The notes: generated by a model from the letters alone, not told the origin. A DNA stretch of 64,000 nucleotides from Alteromonas sp. BMJM2 (GCF_027257845.1 NZ_JAPVOT010000014.1:1-64000); one strand, 5' to 3'; counted from the first letter of the stretch, positions 1-9,295 are shown. Numbers and translations are program-made.

Positions 1-46
1 GATCGATTCCACAATAGTACGGATGTGTATTAGTATAAAAGTTCAT
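1..46 (-). CDS. IS110-family transposase, N-terminal 15 codons (runs off left edge)
   Basis: A minus-strand ATG at 46-44 follows a good ribosome binding site (AAGGGAG, about 8 bases upstream). The 15 visible codons read MNFYTNTHPYYCGID. The YYCGID start matches the beginning of the RuvC-like DEDD domain of IS110-family transposases, where the Asp is the first catalytic residue. The rest lies outside the window. The reading frame points away from the allantoate amidohydrolase remnant at 94-396, so this is probably the element that cut that gene. The call rests on a very short stretch. Confidence 0.6.
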   Translation of the reverse strand, partial: MNFYTNTHPYYCGID

Positions 47-93
47 TGAGTTTTCTCCCTTGGTTTGGTCGCCTATTAGGATAAACTTAGTTT

Positions 94-396
94 ATGCTGA
101 TAGGGAGGAGGCTCAATGATTATCAAACCCATAGTGCTCCCGCCGTTCAGTGCGATGAAGATTTAAAACAAGCGCTCGTGCGAGGTGTAGAGCTAAGCGA
201 CATTAAGCCTAGAATTTTGGCCTCAGGGGCAGGTCATGACGCCATGGCAATGGCTGATATTTGCCCAGTGGCTATGCTGTTCACGCGCTGTAAAGGCGGC
301 ATTAGCCATCACCCTGGCGAATCGATAAAGGAAAGTGACGTAGAGGCTAGTTTATCGGTGTTGTTTAAAAGCATTGAGAACCTTCAGTATGTCTAA
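94..396 (+). pseudogene. Allantoate amidohydrolase / carbamoylase, C-terminal remnant
   Basis: About 100 codons match the C-terminal end of M20-type amidohydrolases of the allantoate amidohydrolase / N-carbamoyl-amino-acid hydrolase group. The key block SGAGHDAMAMADICP is followed by MLF.RCKGGISHHPGE, which carries the dimetal-site His. Family members are about 410 residues, so some 310 residues are missing. Frame 1 has stops at 31, 82 and 88, and the other two forward frames show no homologous sequence before the edge. The recognisable homology starts near base 106. The enzyme would hydrolyse allantoate, the product of PuuE encoded at 14252, so this looks like the next pathway step, broken by the adjacent IS110-type element. 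Confidence 0.75.
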
Positions 397-443
397 CGCC
401 TTATAGGGCGCGGCTACACCTTAAAGGATAGAGGATAACAAGA

Positions 444-809
444 ATGAAAATAAGCAGAATTTATAACGATGATGAGGGGAAAAGCCACTTTGGTGAAGCC
501 CATATCGATTTAAAAGACGGCGGCCCCATTGGGCTGCTTTCTGAAAAATTTGGTGTCGATAAAATTATATTTCGAGAAACACCTGCCGACTATGATTTTA
601 AGTGGCACCCTGCCCCAGCCCGACAACTTTTGTTCATTATTAAAGGTCGCGCTGAATTCACCGTTTCAAATGGCGAGAGTAAAGTGTTAGGTGCAGGTGA
701 TGTCTTGCTTCTTGAAGATACCGAAGGCCAAGGGCATTGCTCAAAAGCGTTATTCAATGAAGTACGGCATTCTATCTTTGTCACCCTAGACGATGACACT
801 ACGTTTTAA
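444..809 (+). CDS. Small single-domain cupin protein
   Basis: A 121-residue protein with one RmlC-like cupin fold. Candidate metal or ligand residues include His55 (KWHPAPARQ) and His98 (GQGHCS), and a conserved G-x-G-D turn (LGAGDVLLLED) lies at about 83-92. It is too short to be the two-domain ureidoglycine aminohydrolase of purine catabolism. No catalytic role can be assigned from sequence. It lies 48 bases after the allantoate amidohydrolase remnant on the same strand, so it may have been co-transcribed with that gene. It is followed by a strong terminator at 837-863. Confidence 0.7.
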   Translation: MKISRIYNDDEGKSHFGEAHIDLKDGGPIGLLSEKFGVDKIIFRETPADYDFKWHPAPARQLLFIIKGRAEFTVSNGESKVLGAGDVLLLEDTEGQGHCSKALFNEVRHSIFVTLDDDTTF

Positions 810-836
810 GAAATTAAACCTAATACAGATATTTTT

Positions 837-863
837 AAAATGACCTTAAGGTCATTTTTTTTT
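837..863 (+). terminator. Rho-independent terminator after the cupin gene
   Basis: A perfect stem (AAAATGACC / GGTCATTTT, loop TTAA) is followed by a run of nine T from 855. It ends transcription of the cupin gene and separates it from the permease promoter region. Confidence 0.85.
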
Positions 864-989
864 GCACTATTACCACTCAATTGCACATCTAAAGTGCACG
901 ATTCACTCCCTGTTTTCAAAACTCTTCTCACATCTTATTTTTATATATATTTTTCAGCCACTTAAATAAAACCAAATTCGAGAACAACA

Positions 990-1005
990 ATGACCAACTG
1001 GTCAG
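990..1005. promoter_or_regulatory. RutR-type operator before the purine permease
   Basis: The 16-mer ATGACCAACTGGTCAG contains the perfect palindrome TGACCA-AC-TGGTCA. It closely matches the known E. coli RutR site (TTGACCA-NN-TGGTCAA). It lies about 108 bases before the permease ATG at 1114. A RutR-like regulator is encoded at 15170-15814. The 12 bases after the operator (GCTAATTGCTT) are nearly repeated after the site at 12304, which suggests a shared promoter layout. Confidence 0.75.
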
Positions 1006-1113
1006 CTAATTGCTTTATTTACTTTTTATTCTGCTTACTTTTTGTTGCTCACTTTTGCTGATCATTCTTAAGTGCGAAGCGCGAGTACAAAGCACGATTC
1101 ATTTGGAAATATA

Positions 1114-2556
1114 ATGCACAATAGCGATCTACTTTTTAATCTTCACGACAAGCCTAGTGCACTCACGTCACTTATCGCTGCCTTTCAACATATGTTAGCC
1201 AGCTTTGTAGGCGTAATTACACCTACGCTTATTATCGCTTCAACATTAGAGTTAGCAGATTACACTCCCTATCTCATTAGTATGGCTTTGTTTGTAAGTG
1301 GTATTGGTACGGCGGTTCAAACCAAACGAATTGGCCCTATTGGCAGCGGTCTCGTGGCTATTCAGGGAACTAGTTTTGCATTTATCAGCGCCCTGTTACT
1401 TGCTGGCAATCAAGTGAAAAACAATGGCGGCTCGCCTGAGGATATTCTTGCCCTTTTGTTCGGACTTACCATGGCCGGTGCTGTGGTTGAAATTGTATTT
1501 AGCCTATTCATTGCCCAGTTAAAGCGCATTATTACGCCACTCACCACGGGTATTGTCATAACGGCAATTGGGTTGTCATTAATCAACGTGGGTATGACAG
1601 ACTTGGCAGGTGGTTTTAATGCAGAAGGGTTTGCTGATGTATCAAATTTGGGAATTGGTGTTGCCGTTTTACTTGTTATTGTTTTTTTAAACGCCTCGTC
1701 TAATCATTGGCTTAGATTGTCAGCTATTTTTATTGGTATGTTTTTGGGCACTATCTATGTTGCGTTTACCGGCGGCATAAACCTTCAACATTTATCGGTT
1801 CTGCCGGTTATCGCGATTCCACAACCCTTCGCATTTGGTATCGACTTCGACATTTCACTATTTTTGCCAATCGCACTCATTTATCTCTTTAGTGCTATCG
1901 AAACCGCGGGCGATCTCACTGCCAATAGTCTTTTTTGTAAGCAACCGACTAGTGGACCGCTTTATCTTTCTCGAATTAAGGGAGGGATACTCGGAGACGG
2001 CATAAACTCATTGCTAGCAGGCGCATTTAACACATTCCCAAATACTACATTTGGTCAAAATAATGGGGTTATTCAACTAACCGGGATCGCCAGCAGAAAG
2101 GTAGGGTTTTATGTGGCTGGTCTGTTTGTTGCTGTAGGGTTTTTTCCTGTTGTTGGCGGCATACTTCAAGCCATTCCAAAGCCTGTGTTAGGAGGAGCAA
2201 CACTGGTTATGTTTGCCATGGTTGCGGTTGGCGGGCTTAAGCTATTAGCCAGTCACGCGTTAGATAGACGAAGCAGTTTGGTAACCGCTTGCGCACTTGG
2301 TATGGCTATTGGCGTGATGATGGTTCCCGAAGCGCTATCCCAATTGCCCGTGTGGCTTAAAAACGTACTGTCCTCTCCTGTCACCTCTGCGGGATTAACC
2401 GCAATAGCCTTAGATTTAACCCTGCCCAAAATGACTGATGCAGATTCATCTGTACTAATGCGTGGTGATCTTTCAAAGAGCGATGAAAATCAGCCAATTG
2501 CACGTGAAAATCGGGCCGCACTTATTGGTGCAAATAGCGGGCAAAATTCCCATTAA
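1114..2556 (+). CDS. NCS2 xanthine/uracil-type nucleobase permease
   Basis: A polytopic inner-membrane nucleobase:cation symporter of the NCS2 (UraA/XanP/UapA) family, 480 residues with about 12-14 hydrophobic segments. Family marks include IQGTSFAF in the early region, the ETAGDLTANS helix and the QNNG signature (FGQNNGVIQLTGIASRKVG). The ATG at 1114 is preferred over the GTG at 1072 because it has a GGAA ribosome binding site. The likely substrate is xanthine or urate, judged from the purine locus and the RutR-type operator upstream; the exact substrate cannot be read from sequence. A TonB receptor gene follows after 236 bases. Confidence 0.88.
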   Translation: MHNSDLLFNLHDKPSALTSLIAAFQHMLASFVGVITPTLIIASTLELADYTPYLISMALFVSGIGTAVQTKRIGPIGSGLVAIQGTSFAFISALLLAGNQVKNNGGSPEDILALLFGLTMAGAVVEIVFSLFIAQLKRIITPLTTGIVITAIGLSLINVGMTDLAGGFNAEGFADVSNLGIGVAVLLVIVFLNASSNHWLRLSAIFIGMFLGTIYVAFTGGINLQHLSVLPVIAIPQPFAFGIDFDISLFLPIALIYLFSAIETAGDLTANSLFCKQPTSGPLYLSRIKGGILGDGINSLLAGAFNTFPNTTFGQNNGVIQLTGIASRKVGFYVAGLFVAVGFFPVVGGILQAIPKPVLGGATLVMFAMVAVGGLKLLASHALDRRSSLVTACALGMAIGVMMVPEALSQLPVWLKNVLSSPVTSAGLTAIALDLTLPKMTDADSSVLMRGDLSKSDENQPIARENRAALIGANSGQNSH

Positions 2557-2585
2557 TGGTGCGTTCGATATCATATAGAAAAAGC

Positions 2586-2601
2586 GTTATATAAATATAA
2601 C
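2586..2601. promoter_or_regulatory. AT-rich palindrome before the TonB receptor
   Basis: GTTATAT-AA-ATATAAC is a perfect 7-bp-arm inverted repeat 190 bases before the receptor gene. It could be an operator or just AT-rich promoter DNA. It does not resemble the RutR-type sites. Confidence 0.3.
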
Positions 2602-2792
2602 ATTATATTTATCGAGAATAGAAAATAACCCCACACTTATCAACACGTTAAACATTTCAAAAATGCAGACTAAGTGGACAGGAAGTTGGCACTTATTCTG
2701 CTCTTTAGTTTTTATGCATCAAGTTGTGCAGCAAGCAAGAACAGCGTTAAAAAGCGCCACAAAAGAGCTAAATAAAATAAAAAGAGGAAGCC

Positions 2793-5222
2793 ATGAAACA
2801 CACTACGTTCGCTCTATCCCCCCTATCTCGGGCTCTCATTGTAGGTATTGGTGCTATGGCATCAATATCTACCAGTGCGATTGCGCAAGAGGAAACGCCT
2901 AAAGAAGCTGATGTTGAAAAAATTGAAGTCACAGGCTCGCTGGGCAGCTTACCAGGGCAAGACGTTGAATCTGTTTTTGGGTTCGGAAAGTCTATCTTGG
3001 AGACCCCTCGCTCTGCTTCAACCATTTCACAAGAGCAAATGGAACGATTTAACGTCACGGATATAGACGAACTGGTTGCCTTTGCACCGGGTACATTTAC
3101 ACAATCTTTCTTTGGTGTGGCAGGCTCTTTGGATGTTCGAGGAACACCAGGTGAAAACTATTTTAGAGGAGTAAAGCGTCTTGATAACCCAGGCAACTAC
3201 CCTACCCCTATTGGTGCATCTAGCCGAATAGATATAGTACGTGGCCCCGCTTCTCCCATTTACGGCCCATCCAAAATTGGGGGTTACCTTAACTTTAACC
3301 CTAAATCTGCTCGCGCATCGTCCGGCCAATACTTAGATTCTCCTACAGGTAGACTTTCTTACACCGCAGGTTCATGGGATAAAAGTATTCTTACCGCTGA
3401 AGTGGGCGGCCCTGCTGAGGTGGGTGGTAAAGAAATGGGTTACTATCTTTACGGCGAAGTAGAAAACTCAGATAGCTACTACGACAATACACAAACCGAC
3501 CAAACCATTTTACAAGCCTCGTTCAATATCGATATTACCGATAATCTGCGCTTTGAGTTTGGTGGAATGTATCATGACTTTGACGGTAACCAGGTGGCTG
3601 GTTGGAACCGTTTAACTCAAGACCTCGTTGACGACGGAACCTACATTTCCGGTACAGCATTGCCATTAGATACCGATGGTGACGGACAAATAAGCCATGA
3701 AGAATATGGTGCTGTTAACATTGCGGGCAATAGCTTTTTCTACGTGCCTGGCGCAGCATTTACCGACGATGAAGCAACCGACTTGATGAAGCTTCAAAAT
3801 GTGGGTACAACAACATTAAGCGGTAACCAAGTGCTTGTTGCACCTGATGATCAGCTCGGTAACGAAGCTATTACCCTTTATTTTGATACCATTTTTTACG
3901 CTGATGAGTGGGAAATTCGCAACCAGCTTTTCTACGATTATTACGATAACATCAATGAAAACGCCTATGGATTTTCTCAGTTTCACGAAAGCTGGGTAGT
4001 AGAAGATAAGCTCATTTTCGCTACCGAATATGAAAAAGACAGTTTACTCGCGCAGTTCCAATTCTCGCCATCTATACGCTACACCGACTTTGAACACGGT
4101 GATGACTTTACGTTTGAGTACTTTAACCGCCGCGACCTCACTATGGCGTCATCGCCTTTAGATCGCCGCTTATTGTCAACTCGCTCTGGTAAAAATTACG
4201 ATAACTACGATGTAGGTAACTACCTAGATTTAGGCATCGCTGCAATGACCGATTTAACGTGGGATTGGGGGCTTAACCTCGTTTTAGGTTTACGTTACGA
4301 CACCATAGACATTGAAAGTACTTCTCGCAGCGATTTATTACTTTTTGCTACGGGTGATGAGACGCCGGTTTACGCAGAAGAAACTGTAGACGGTTGGTCT
4401 TGGAATGCCAGTATTTCCTACGAGTTCGATTTTGGCCTTATTCCCTACTTCACCGCTGCCGAACAGGCAACGCTTGTTGCCGGTCAAGGTGCAGAAATTG
4501 GTGTAGGCCAGTTAAACCAACCCGGTTCTAGCGGTGCTTTTGATACTTCAGAACTTATTGAGTACGGTGTTAAAGGCTCGCTATTAGACGACACCCTTTA
4601 CTTTGCCCTATCGGCCTTTGAGCAAGAGCGTACCGATTTCAACACGCAAAATGTTGTCACCAACAACACGACTAATAACGAAGGTATTGAGTTTGAGCTT
4701 CGCTGGGTGGTTAACGAAAACCTTGTGGTTTCAGCAGGCTACACTAACATTGAAGTAATTAACCTTACTGCATTAAGTAACGGCAATCAGTTTGGTTTCT
4801 TGGGCGCTGAAGATTTGGTCAACCTTACGGATCCGTCTCTCGTGTTTGGCGGAAATGTTATTGGGCTTAACCTTATTGGTGAAGGTTTTGCCAATTCAGA
4901 CGGTCGTAAGGCGGGTATTCCTGAAAATATTTATACCCTGACGGCCACATACGATTTTCAAAATGGATACGCAGCCAATGTAAGTGTTGTTGATGTAGAA
5001 GAGGTTGCCTCTGGCTTTTCTGCTGCCGTTACACTTCCTGCTTACACCTTAGTGAATGCTGGTCTGTCTTATGAAGCCGAAGATTGGACAGTGAATGTGA
5101 CGGTTAAGAACTTAACCGATGAACGTTATTTCCGTGCTAACTTCCCGGATTTGTTTGGTAGTCAAATTGTATTGCCTGAGTTACCACGTCACTGGAACGC
5201 TACTTTCGCTTATAAATTTTAA
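2793..5222 (+). CDS. TonB-dependent outer-membrane receptor, probably for purines or nucleosides
   Basis: An 809-residue precursor with a signal peptide (about residues 1-31, cut near AIA-QEE), a plug domain (about 55-180, with DIDELVAFAPGT and RIDIVRGPASPIYGPS) and a 22-strand-type barrel ending in the terminal aromatic residue Phe (FAYKF). It would import a scarce ligand across the outer membrane using TonB energy. The ligand is not visible in the sequence. Position between a nucleobase permease and a purine nucleoside protein suggests purine nucleosides or bases (inference). The ribosome binding site AGAGGAAG precedes the ATG, and a strong terminator follows. Confidence 0.88.
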   Translation: MKHTTFALSPLSRALIVGIGAMASISTSAIAQEETPKEADVEKIEVTGSLGSLPGQDVESVFGFGKSILETPRSASTISQEQMERFNVTDIDELVAFAPGTFTQSFFGVAGSLDVRGTPGENYFRGVKRLDNPGNYPTPIGASSRIDIVRGPASPIYGPSKIGGYLNFNPKSARASSGQYLDSPTGRLSYTAGSWDKSILTAEVGGPAEVGGKEMGYYLYGEVENSDSYYDNTQTDQTILQASFNIDITDNLRFEFGGMYHDFDGNQVAGWNRLTQDLVDDGTYISGTALPLDTDGDGQISHEEYGAVNIAGNSFFYVPGAAFTDDEATDLMKLQNVGTTTLSGNQVLVAPDDQLGNEAITLYFDTIFYADEWEIRNQLFYDYYDNINENAYGFSQFHESWVVEDKLIFATEYEKDSLLAQFQFSPSIRYTDFEHGDDFTFEYFNRRDLTMASSPLDRRLLSTRSGKNYDNYDVGNYLDLGIAAMTDLTWDWGLNLVLGLRYDTIDIESTSRSDLLLFATGDETPVYAEETVDGWSWNASISYEFDFGLIPYFTAAEQATLVAGQGAEIGVGQLNQPGSSGAFDTSELIEYGVKGSLLDDTLYFALSAFEQERTDFNTQNVVTNNTTNNEGIEFELRWVVNENLVVSAGYTNIEVINLTALSNGNQFGFLGAEDLVNLTDPSLVFGGNVIGLNLIGEGFANSDGRKAGIPENIYTLTATYDFQNGYAANVSVVDVEEVASGFSAAVTLPAYTLVNAGLSYEAEDWTVNVTVKNLTDERYFRANFPDLFGSQIVLPELPRHWNATFAYKF

Positions 5223-5246
5223 TCCTGTTATTTAAGCGATAAGTAA

Positions 5247-5280
5247 AGGTAAATCCAGTTCGCTGGGTTTACCTTTTTTA
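5247..5280 (+). terminator. Rho-independent terminator after the TonB receptor gene
   Basis: An 11-bp stem GGTAAATCCAG / CTGGGTTTACC with a TTCG tetraloop is followed by six T. It lies only 17 bases before the next ATG, so the downstream gene either depends on read-through or has a promoter overlapping this element. Confidence 0.9.
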
Positions 5281-5296
5281 TTAGAGACATTTATTT

Positions 5297-6490
5297 ATGT
5301 ATTTACGCGTTTTATCCCTATTGCGACCCACTTTGTCATTAAGCGCTTTAACAATTTTGAGCGCTGTGAGCATCTTAAGCGCAATGAGTTTTTCATCATT
5401 GGCACAGGACACAAACCCCCAAGCTAATTCTTTATCGTTGTCACTATCGAGTGACAAAGCAGCTTCGGCTCATGAACAAACGAAGTTGAAGGTAAAAGTG
5501 GTCGTTGTAAGCATGTTTGAAATTGGCGAGGACACGGGTGACGCTCCGGGAGAGTTCCAGCTTTGGCGTGAACGAGAGTCATTAGATACAATTTACCCTA
5601 TGCCCCATGCTCATCATGATGTGTTCGCAAATGAACAAAAAGGCATTATTGGTATGGTAACAGGAATGGGTATTGCCAGAGCGTCTGCTGCCATTATGGC
5701 GTTAGGGTTAGACCAGCGTTTTGACTTATCACAAGCGTATTGGATAGTGGCGGGCATTGCCGGTATCGACCCATTTGATAGCACCATTGGCAGTGCCGTT
5801 TGGACTGACTATGTGGTAGACGGCGACCTTGCTCATCACATTGATGCGCGGGAAATTCCGGATAGCTGGAACACGGGTTACTTTCCTCTATTCACCCACG
5901 CACCATACGCAAATGCCGAAAGTGTTAATGTTGAAGACAGCCCAAATGGCGAGGTTTATCAGCTCAACGAAAGTTTAGCAAAGTGGGCATATTCTCTTAC
6001 TAAAAATACCGAGTTACCTAATACCCCTGCCATGGATGCATTGCGCTCTAAATACCAAGGGTTTCCCAACGCGCTGCAACAACCTGTTGTTACCTATGGC
6101 TCTCACCTATCAGCATCTACGTTTTGGCATGGCAAAAAGCTAAATACCTGGGCTAATGACTGGGTTGCTTACTGGACTCGTTCTAAGGGCAACTTTATGA
6201 CGTCAGGCATGGAAGACTCGGCAACACTGCAAAGTATGAGCTATTTACACAACGCAGGTCTGGTAGACAAAAACCGCTTAGTCATATTGCGTACGGCGAG
6301 CAACTTTACTATGCAACCACCAGGGCTTACCGCCGCAGAAAATCTAGAAAAAGAAAGCTCAGGCGATGGGTATGCGGCAATGAGAAGTGCCATTGAATCT
6401 GCCTATTTAGTGGGAAGCCAATTCAGCGACTATATTCTTGCCCATTGGGATGAAGTGAAGACTGTACCGCCATCGCTTGATAGGCAGTAA
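5297..6490 (+). CDS. Purine nucleoside permease (NUP) family protein, exported
   Basis: A 397-residue protein of the NUP family, which has a nucleoside-phosphorylase-like fold despite its permease name. An N-terminal hydrophobic signal segment (about 10-36, ending SSLAQ) points to export. Marks of the family include SMFEIGEDTGDAPGEFQLW, GMVTGMGIARASAAIMALGL, WIVAGIAGIDP and MSGMEDSATLQ-like MTSGMEDSATLQSMSYL. In a periplasmic setting it may bind or cleave purine nucleosides delivered by the TonB receptor encoded just upstream, releasing bases for the NCS2 permeases. That job is inferred from context and fold, not proven by the sequence. Confidence 0.85.
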   Translation: MYLRVLSLLRPTLSLSALTILSAVSILSAMSFSSLAQDTNPQANSLSLSLSSDKAASAHEQTKLKVKVVVVSMFEIGEDTGDAPGEFQLWRERESLDTIYPMPHAHHDVFANEQKGIIGMVTGMGIARASAAIMALGLDQRFDLSQAYWIVAGIAGIDPFDSTIGSAVWTDYVVDGDLAHHIDAREIPDSWNTGYFPLFTHAPYANAESVNVEDSPNGEVYQLNESLAKWAYSLTKNTELPNTPAMDALRSKYQGFPNALQQPVVTYGSHLSASTFWHGKKLNTWANDWVAYWTRSKGNFMTSGMEDSATLQSMSYLHNAGLVDKNRLVILRTASNFTMQPPGLTAAENLEKESSGDGYAAMRSAIESAYLVGSQFSDYILAHWDEVKTVPPSLDRQ

Positions 6491-6619
6491 GCAGTAGCCT
6501 GCGGTAATGCTACTACTAGAAGAAAGCAGCAGTTCGGCTACTTTTAGCTTTACACCGCCCTATCAATCGATTAAAAATAAACCATCAGGGAAAAACAATA
6601 ATAATGATTGAAACACTAA

Positions 6620-6949
6620 ATGAACAAATTACCCTATAGCGGCCTTACCTATTGGCTTGCCATGCTCAGCTGTTTTCTTTTTATTTTCGGTGGTTTCACT
6701 GTGGTGTTGGCACTTGCTGCCTTGATCCTATCGATAAAGTCTCAACGGCTTTATGCGCAAGCCCCCAATGAATACGACAACATTGGTAAAGTTAACAAAG
6801 CAAAAATCATCGCCATTATTGGTTTAGTGCTCAATGTGATCATTCTTGGCGTTACCATTTGGACACTGACAACTATCGGCTGGGATGCGTGGTCAGATGA
6901 ATTTGTTCGCAAGTGGAATGAAGGGTTAGAAAACGGTCGCGGCTATTAG
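6620..6949 (+). CDS. Small two-helix membrane protein
   Basis: A 109-residue protein with two hydrophobic segments (about 10-40 and 62-85) separated by a short basic loop with YAQAPNEYDNIGKVNKAK. This layout resembles small CCC-motif / DUF4190-type membrane proteins. No enzymatic motif is present and the function is unknown. The weak upstream ribosome site leaves the start somewhat uncertain. Confidence 0.6.
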   Translation: MNKLPYSGLTYWLAMLSCFLFIFGGFTVVLALAALILSIKSQRLYAQAPNEYDNIGKVNKAKIIAIIGLVLNVIILGVTIWTLTTIGWDAWSDEFVRKWNEGLENGRGY

Positions 6950-6993
6950 CGTAAAGGCTGCAGGCTCTGAGCTAATAACCGCATAAACACCAT

Positions 6994-9018
6994 TTAGGCA
7001 AAAGTCGATTTGCTAATTAGCGTCTGCTTGACATGAGATAGCAACTCGCTTTTAATCACTGGCTTTGACAAGAAACCCTGCATACCCGCCTCGAAGCACG
7101 CTTTTTTATCATCAGGTGCGGTGTGGGCGGTTACCGCGACGATACGACCAACTTCAGACAACAGCTTTTCAGCAAGGATCGCTTTGCTAGCATCAAAGCC
7201 GTCAAGCACAGGCATAGCTAAATCCATCAATATGAGGTCGTACTGCTTATCTCTAGCCTTCTCAAGCGCAATTTGCCCATTTTCGGCAGTATCTACAACA
7301 AAGCTAAAATCTTCAAACATGGATGACAACACAAGTCTGTTAATGTCGTTATCGTCAACAATGAGCACAGTGATCTTCGTGCTTAACAACTCTGATGAAA
7401 ACACAACGTCTGAACCAATATTGTCCTGGCTATTTTTCATTATTTCAACAGGCATGACTATATCGAAGCAGGTACCTCGCTGCTCGTTTGAACTCACGGT
7501 AAGTTCGCCGTTCATTTTGCTTACCAGTTGTTTAGCTGCTGATAATGCTAAACCGTTATCATTATGAGATTCTGAAGTCTCCTGAGGAGCGTTCTTGAGA
7601 GGCTTCAAAAGCTCTCGCATCGCGACTTCACTTATGACAACTCCTGCCCCCTCAACAGACGCATGAAAAACGGCGTTATCTTTTTTATGCAATAAGGCTA
7701 CGTGAATATTAAGAGCCTCAAGCTGTGGACGTTTAATGAGAAATAAGGAAACATTTTTAAAAGTTTGAGCAACGCGTGCAGCATCTCCAACTACATAAGG
7801 ATCTACCCCAAATTCAAAAGACCTAGTAAAACCCAAACCCAGAGCGTCACAACGTATCTTAATAATGCTTGAAACCTCTTCAAGAAGTGCTTGGAGACAA
7901 AATGGCGCTGTTTCAAGCTCAAAATCTTGTTTGATGATGGTGGTGTAATCTACAACATCGTTAATTAAGCTACCTAATCGATGTGCACTGCGTAAAGCAA
8001 AGTCTGCTTTTTTTTCTCGACGACCATCATTCTGCTCATGCTTTATTGCCTCTAGCATACCAACGATGCCATTTAATGGAGTCTTCAATTCGTGGCTGAC
8101 TCTAGAGAGCAGTGCGCCCTTCTCCGCCGCAATCTCCTCGGCTTCTTTACGCTTTTGATCCAGTGCTATACGCAGCTCCACCGCTTTATTGACATTCTGA
8201 CAGGTGCCAAATAGCCGCAAGCACTCACCATTTTTTATTTCGGCCATACCGTGAGTTTCAATCCACACAGTGTTTCCTTTTGCGGTAACCAGCCTCAGAG
8301 TAGAGCTCCATGGCTCGCCTGTTTCTGCGGTATGGGCCACAATGCGAGAAATCTCGTCCCTATCAAAGCCTTCTTTATAGAACTCAATGGCAGTCGCTAG
8401 TGAGGGTTCGAAATCATCATCAACTTCGTGAATTTTCTTAGTCTGTGAAGACCAAGTGAGCGTATCACTCGCGAACTCGACCTCCCACGTACCGATATTG
8501 GCGACGCTTTGTAACTTCTCATATAGGGTATCTTGCTGATGTTCTGCTTTTTCTATAGCAAATTTAGATAGCTCCGTGCTCAGCCATTCATCCAATAAAG
8601 AAAGTTTATCAACATCATCTTTTCGTTTAGGGTCAACGTTTACGGCAACAAGAAAAATACATTTTTCATCTAATGCGTGGGTTTTTCCTCGAATGAATGT
8701 AGTGGCACCAAAGTAAATTTTTACCCAGTTTTTGAACGCACAAGAAGCCTCATCACTTGAGGTAGGAAAGTTACTATCCACTGAAAGAACGCAACTGCTC
8801 GAAAAACCACCTGCAAAAGAGGGCATGACAGTAAACGATGGCGCATGTGCAGATGACGCTCTAGCAACTACCTCGACAGTGTCTTTATCTAGACACACCA
8901 ACGCACACTGAAAAATGTTCATTGTTTTAGCGGCACGCTTAGTGATGTAATGAAACGTTGTTTTTAACTGATCCCCTAATAAGACATTAAGAGTGGATTG
9001 CTCATCGAGAAAGATCAT
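6994..9018 (-). CDS. Hybrid sensor histidine kinase with PAS, HisKA, degenerate ATPase and REC domains
   Basis: A 674-residue cytoplasmic protein. In order: a GAF-like N-terminus (about 1-160, no membrane segment), a PAS domain (about 165-285), the HisKA box VSHELKTPLNG with His309, a poorly conserved HATPase region (about 410-535) and a receiver domain (about 550-665) with phospho-acceptor Asp near 599 (LILMDLAMP) and the Lys of FLSKP. The ATPase lacks a clean N box and D-x-G-x-G box. VGDAARVAQTFKN and VEGAGVV stand where they would be expected, although a G2-like region (NGLALSAAKQLVSKMNGEL) remains. It may have weak or no kinase activity and act as a phosphatase or scaffold. The nearby HPt (10666) and REC-GGDEF (9296) genes are plausible phosphorelay partners. 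Confidence 0.88.
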   Translation of the reverse strand: MIFLDEQSTLNVLLGDQLKTTFHYITKRAAKTMNIFQCALVCLDKDTVEVVARASSAHAPSFTVMPSFAGGFSSSCVLSVDSNFPTSSDEASCAFKNWVKIYFGATTFIRGKTHALDEKCIFLVAVNVDPKRKDDVDKLSLLDEWLSTELSKFAIEKAEHQQDTLYEKLQSVANIGTWEVEFASDTLTWSSQTKKIHEVDDDFEPSLATAIEFYKEGFDRDEISRIVAHTAETGEPWSSTLRLVTAKGNTVWIETHGMAEIKNGECLRLFGTCQNVNKAVELRIALDQKRKEAEEIAAEKGALLSRVSHELKTPLNGIVGMLEAIKHEQNDGRREKKADFALRSAHRLGSLINDVVDYTTIIKQDFELETAPFCLQALLEEVSSIIKIRCDALGLGFTRSFEFGVDPYVVGDAARVAQTFKNVSLFLIKRPQLEALNIHVALLHKKDNAVFHASVEGAGVVISEVAMRELLKPLKNAPQETSESHNDNGLALSAAKQLVSKMNGELTVSSNEQRGTCFDIVMPVEIMKNSQDNIGSDVVFSSELLSTKITVLIVDDNDINRLVLSSMFEDFSFVVDTAENGQIALEKARDKQYDLILMDLAMPVLDGFDASKAILAEKLLSEVGRIVAVTAHTAPDDKKACFEAGMQGFLSKPVIKSELLSHVKQTLISKSTFA

Positions 9019-9192
9019 TCAAGTAAACCTTTAAACTCATTTTTACACGCCTGCAACGCTGAAAATACCAAAATGACTTCTTTGTTTTCAGCCGACCCAA
9101 AAGATTGTTAATTCAAGACCTAGATTACCTATAATTATTAATAGTGAATATTAAACAATAGGATATAAGTCACATTTTTGAGGCGCTATTTT

Positions 9193-9217
9193 GCACATTG
9201 CAATCAATACAATGTGC
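9193..9217. promoter_or_regulatory. Inverted repeat between the kinase and cyclase genes
   Basis: GCACATTG and CAATGTGC form perfect 8-bp arms around a 9-bp spacer in the 277-base gap between the kinase gene start (9018) and the cyclase gene stop (9296). The position upstream of the kinase gene fits an operator. No T-run follows, so a terminator is less likely. Confidence 0.4.
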
Positions 9218-9295
9218 GTTAAAGTGGTTATTAAGAGATTTACATGATGCAATGTATAAAAGACACATTCGATTTACACGATTAATAGCATCGCT

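Noticed and set aside
444-809. Cupin protein as ureidoglycine aminohydrolase
   Set aside because: That enzyme has two cupin domains and about 260 residues; this one has a single domain of 121 residues.
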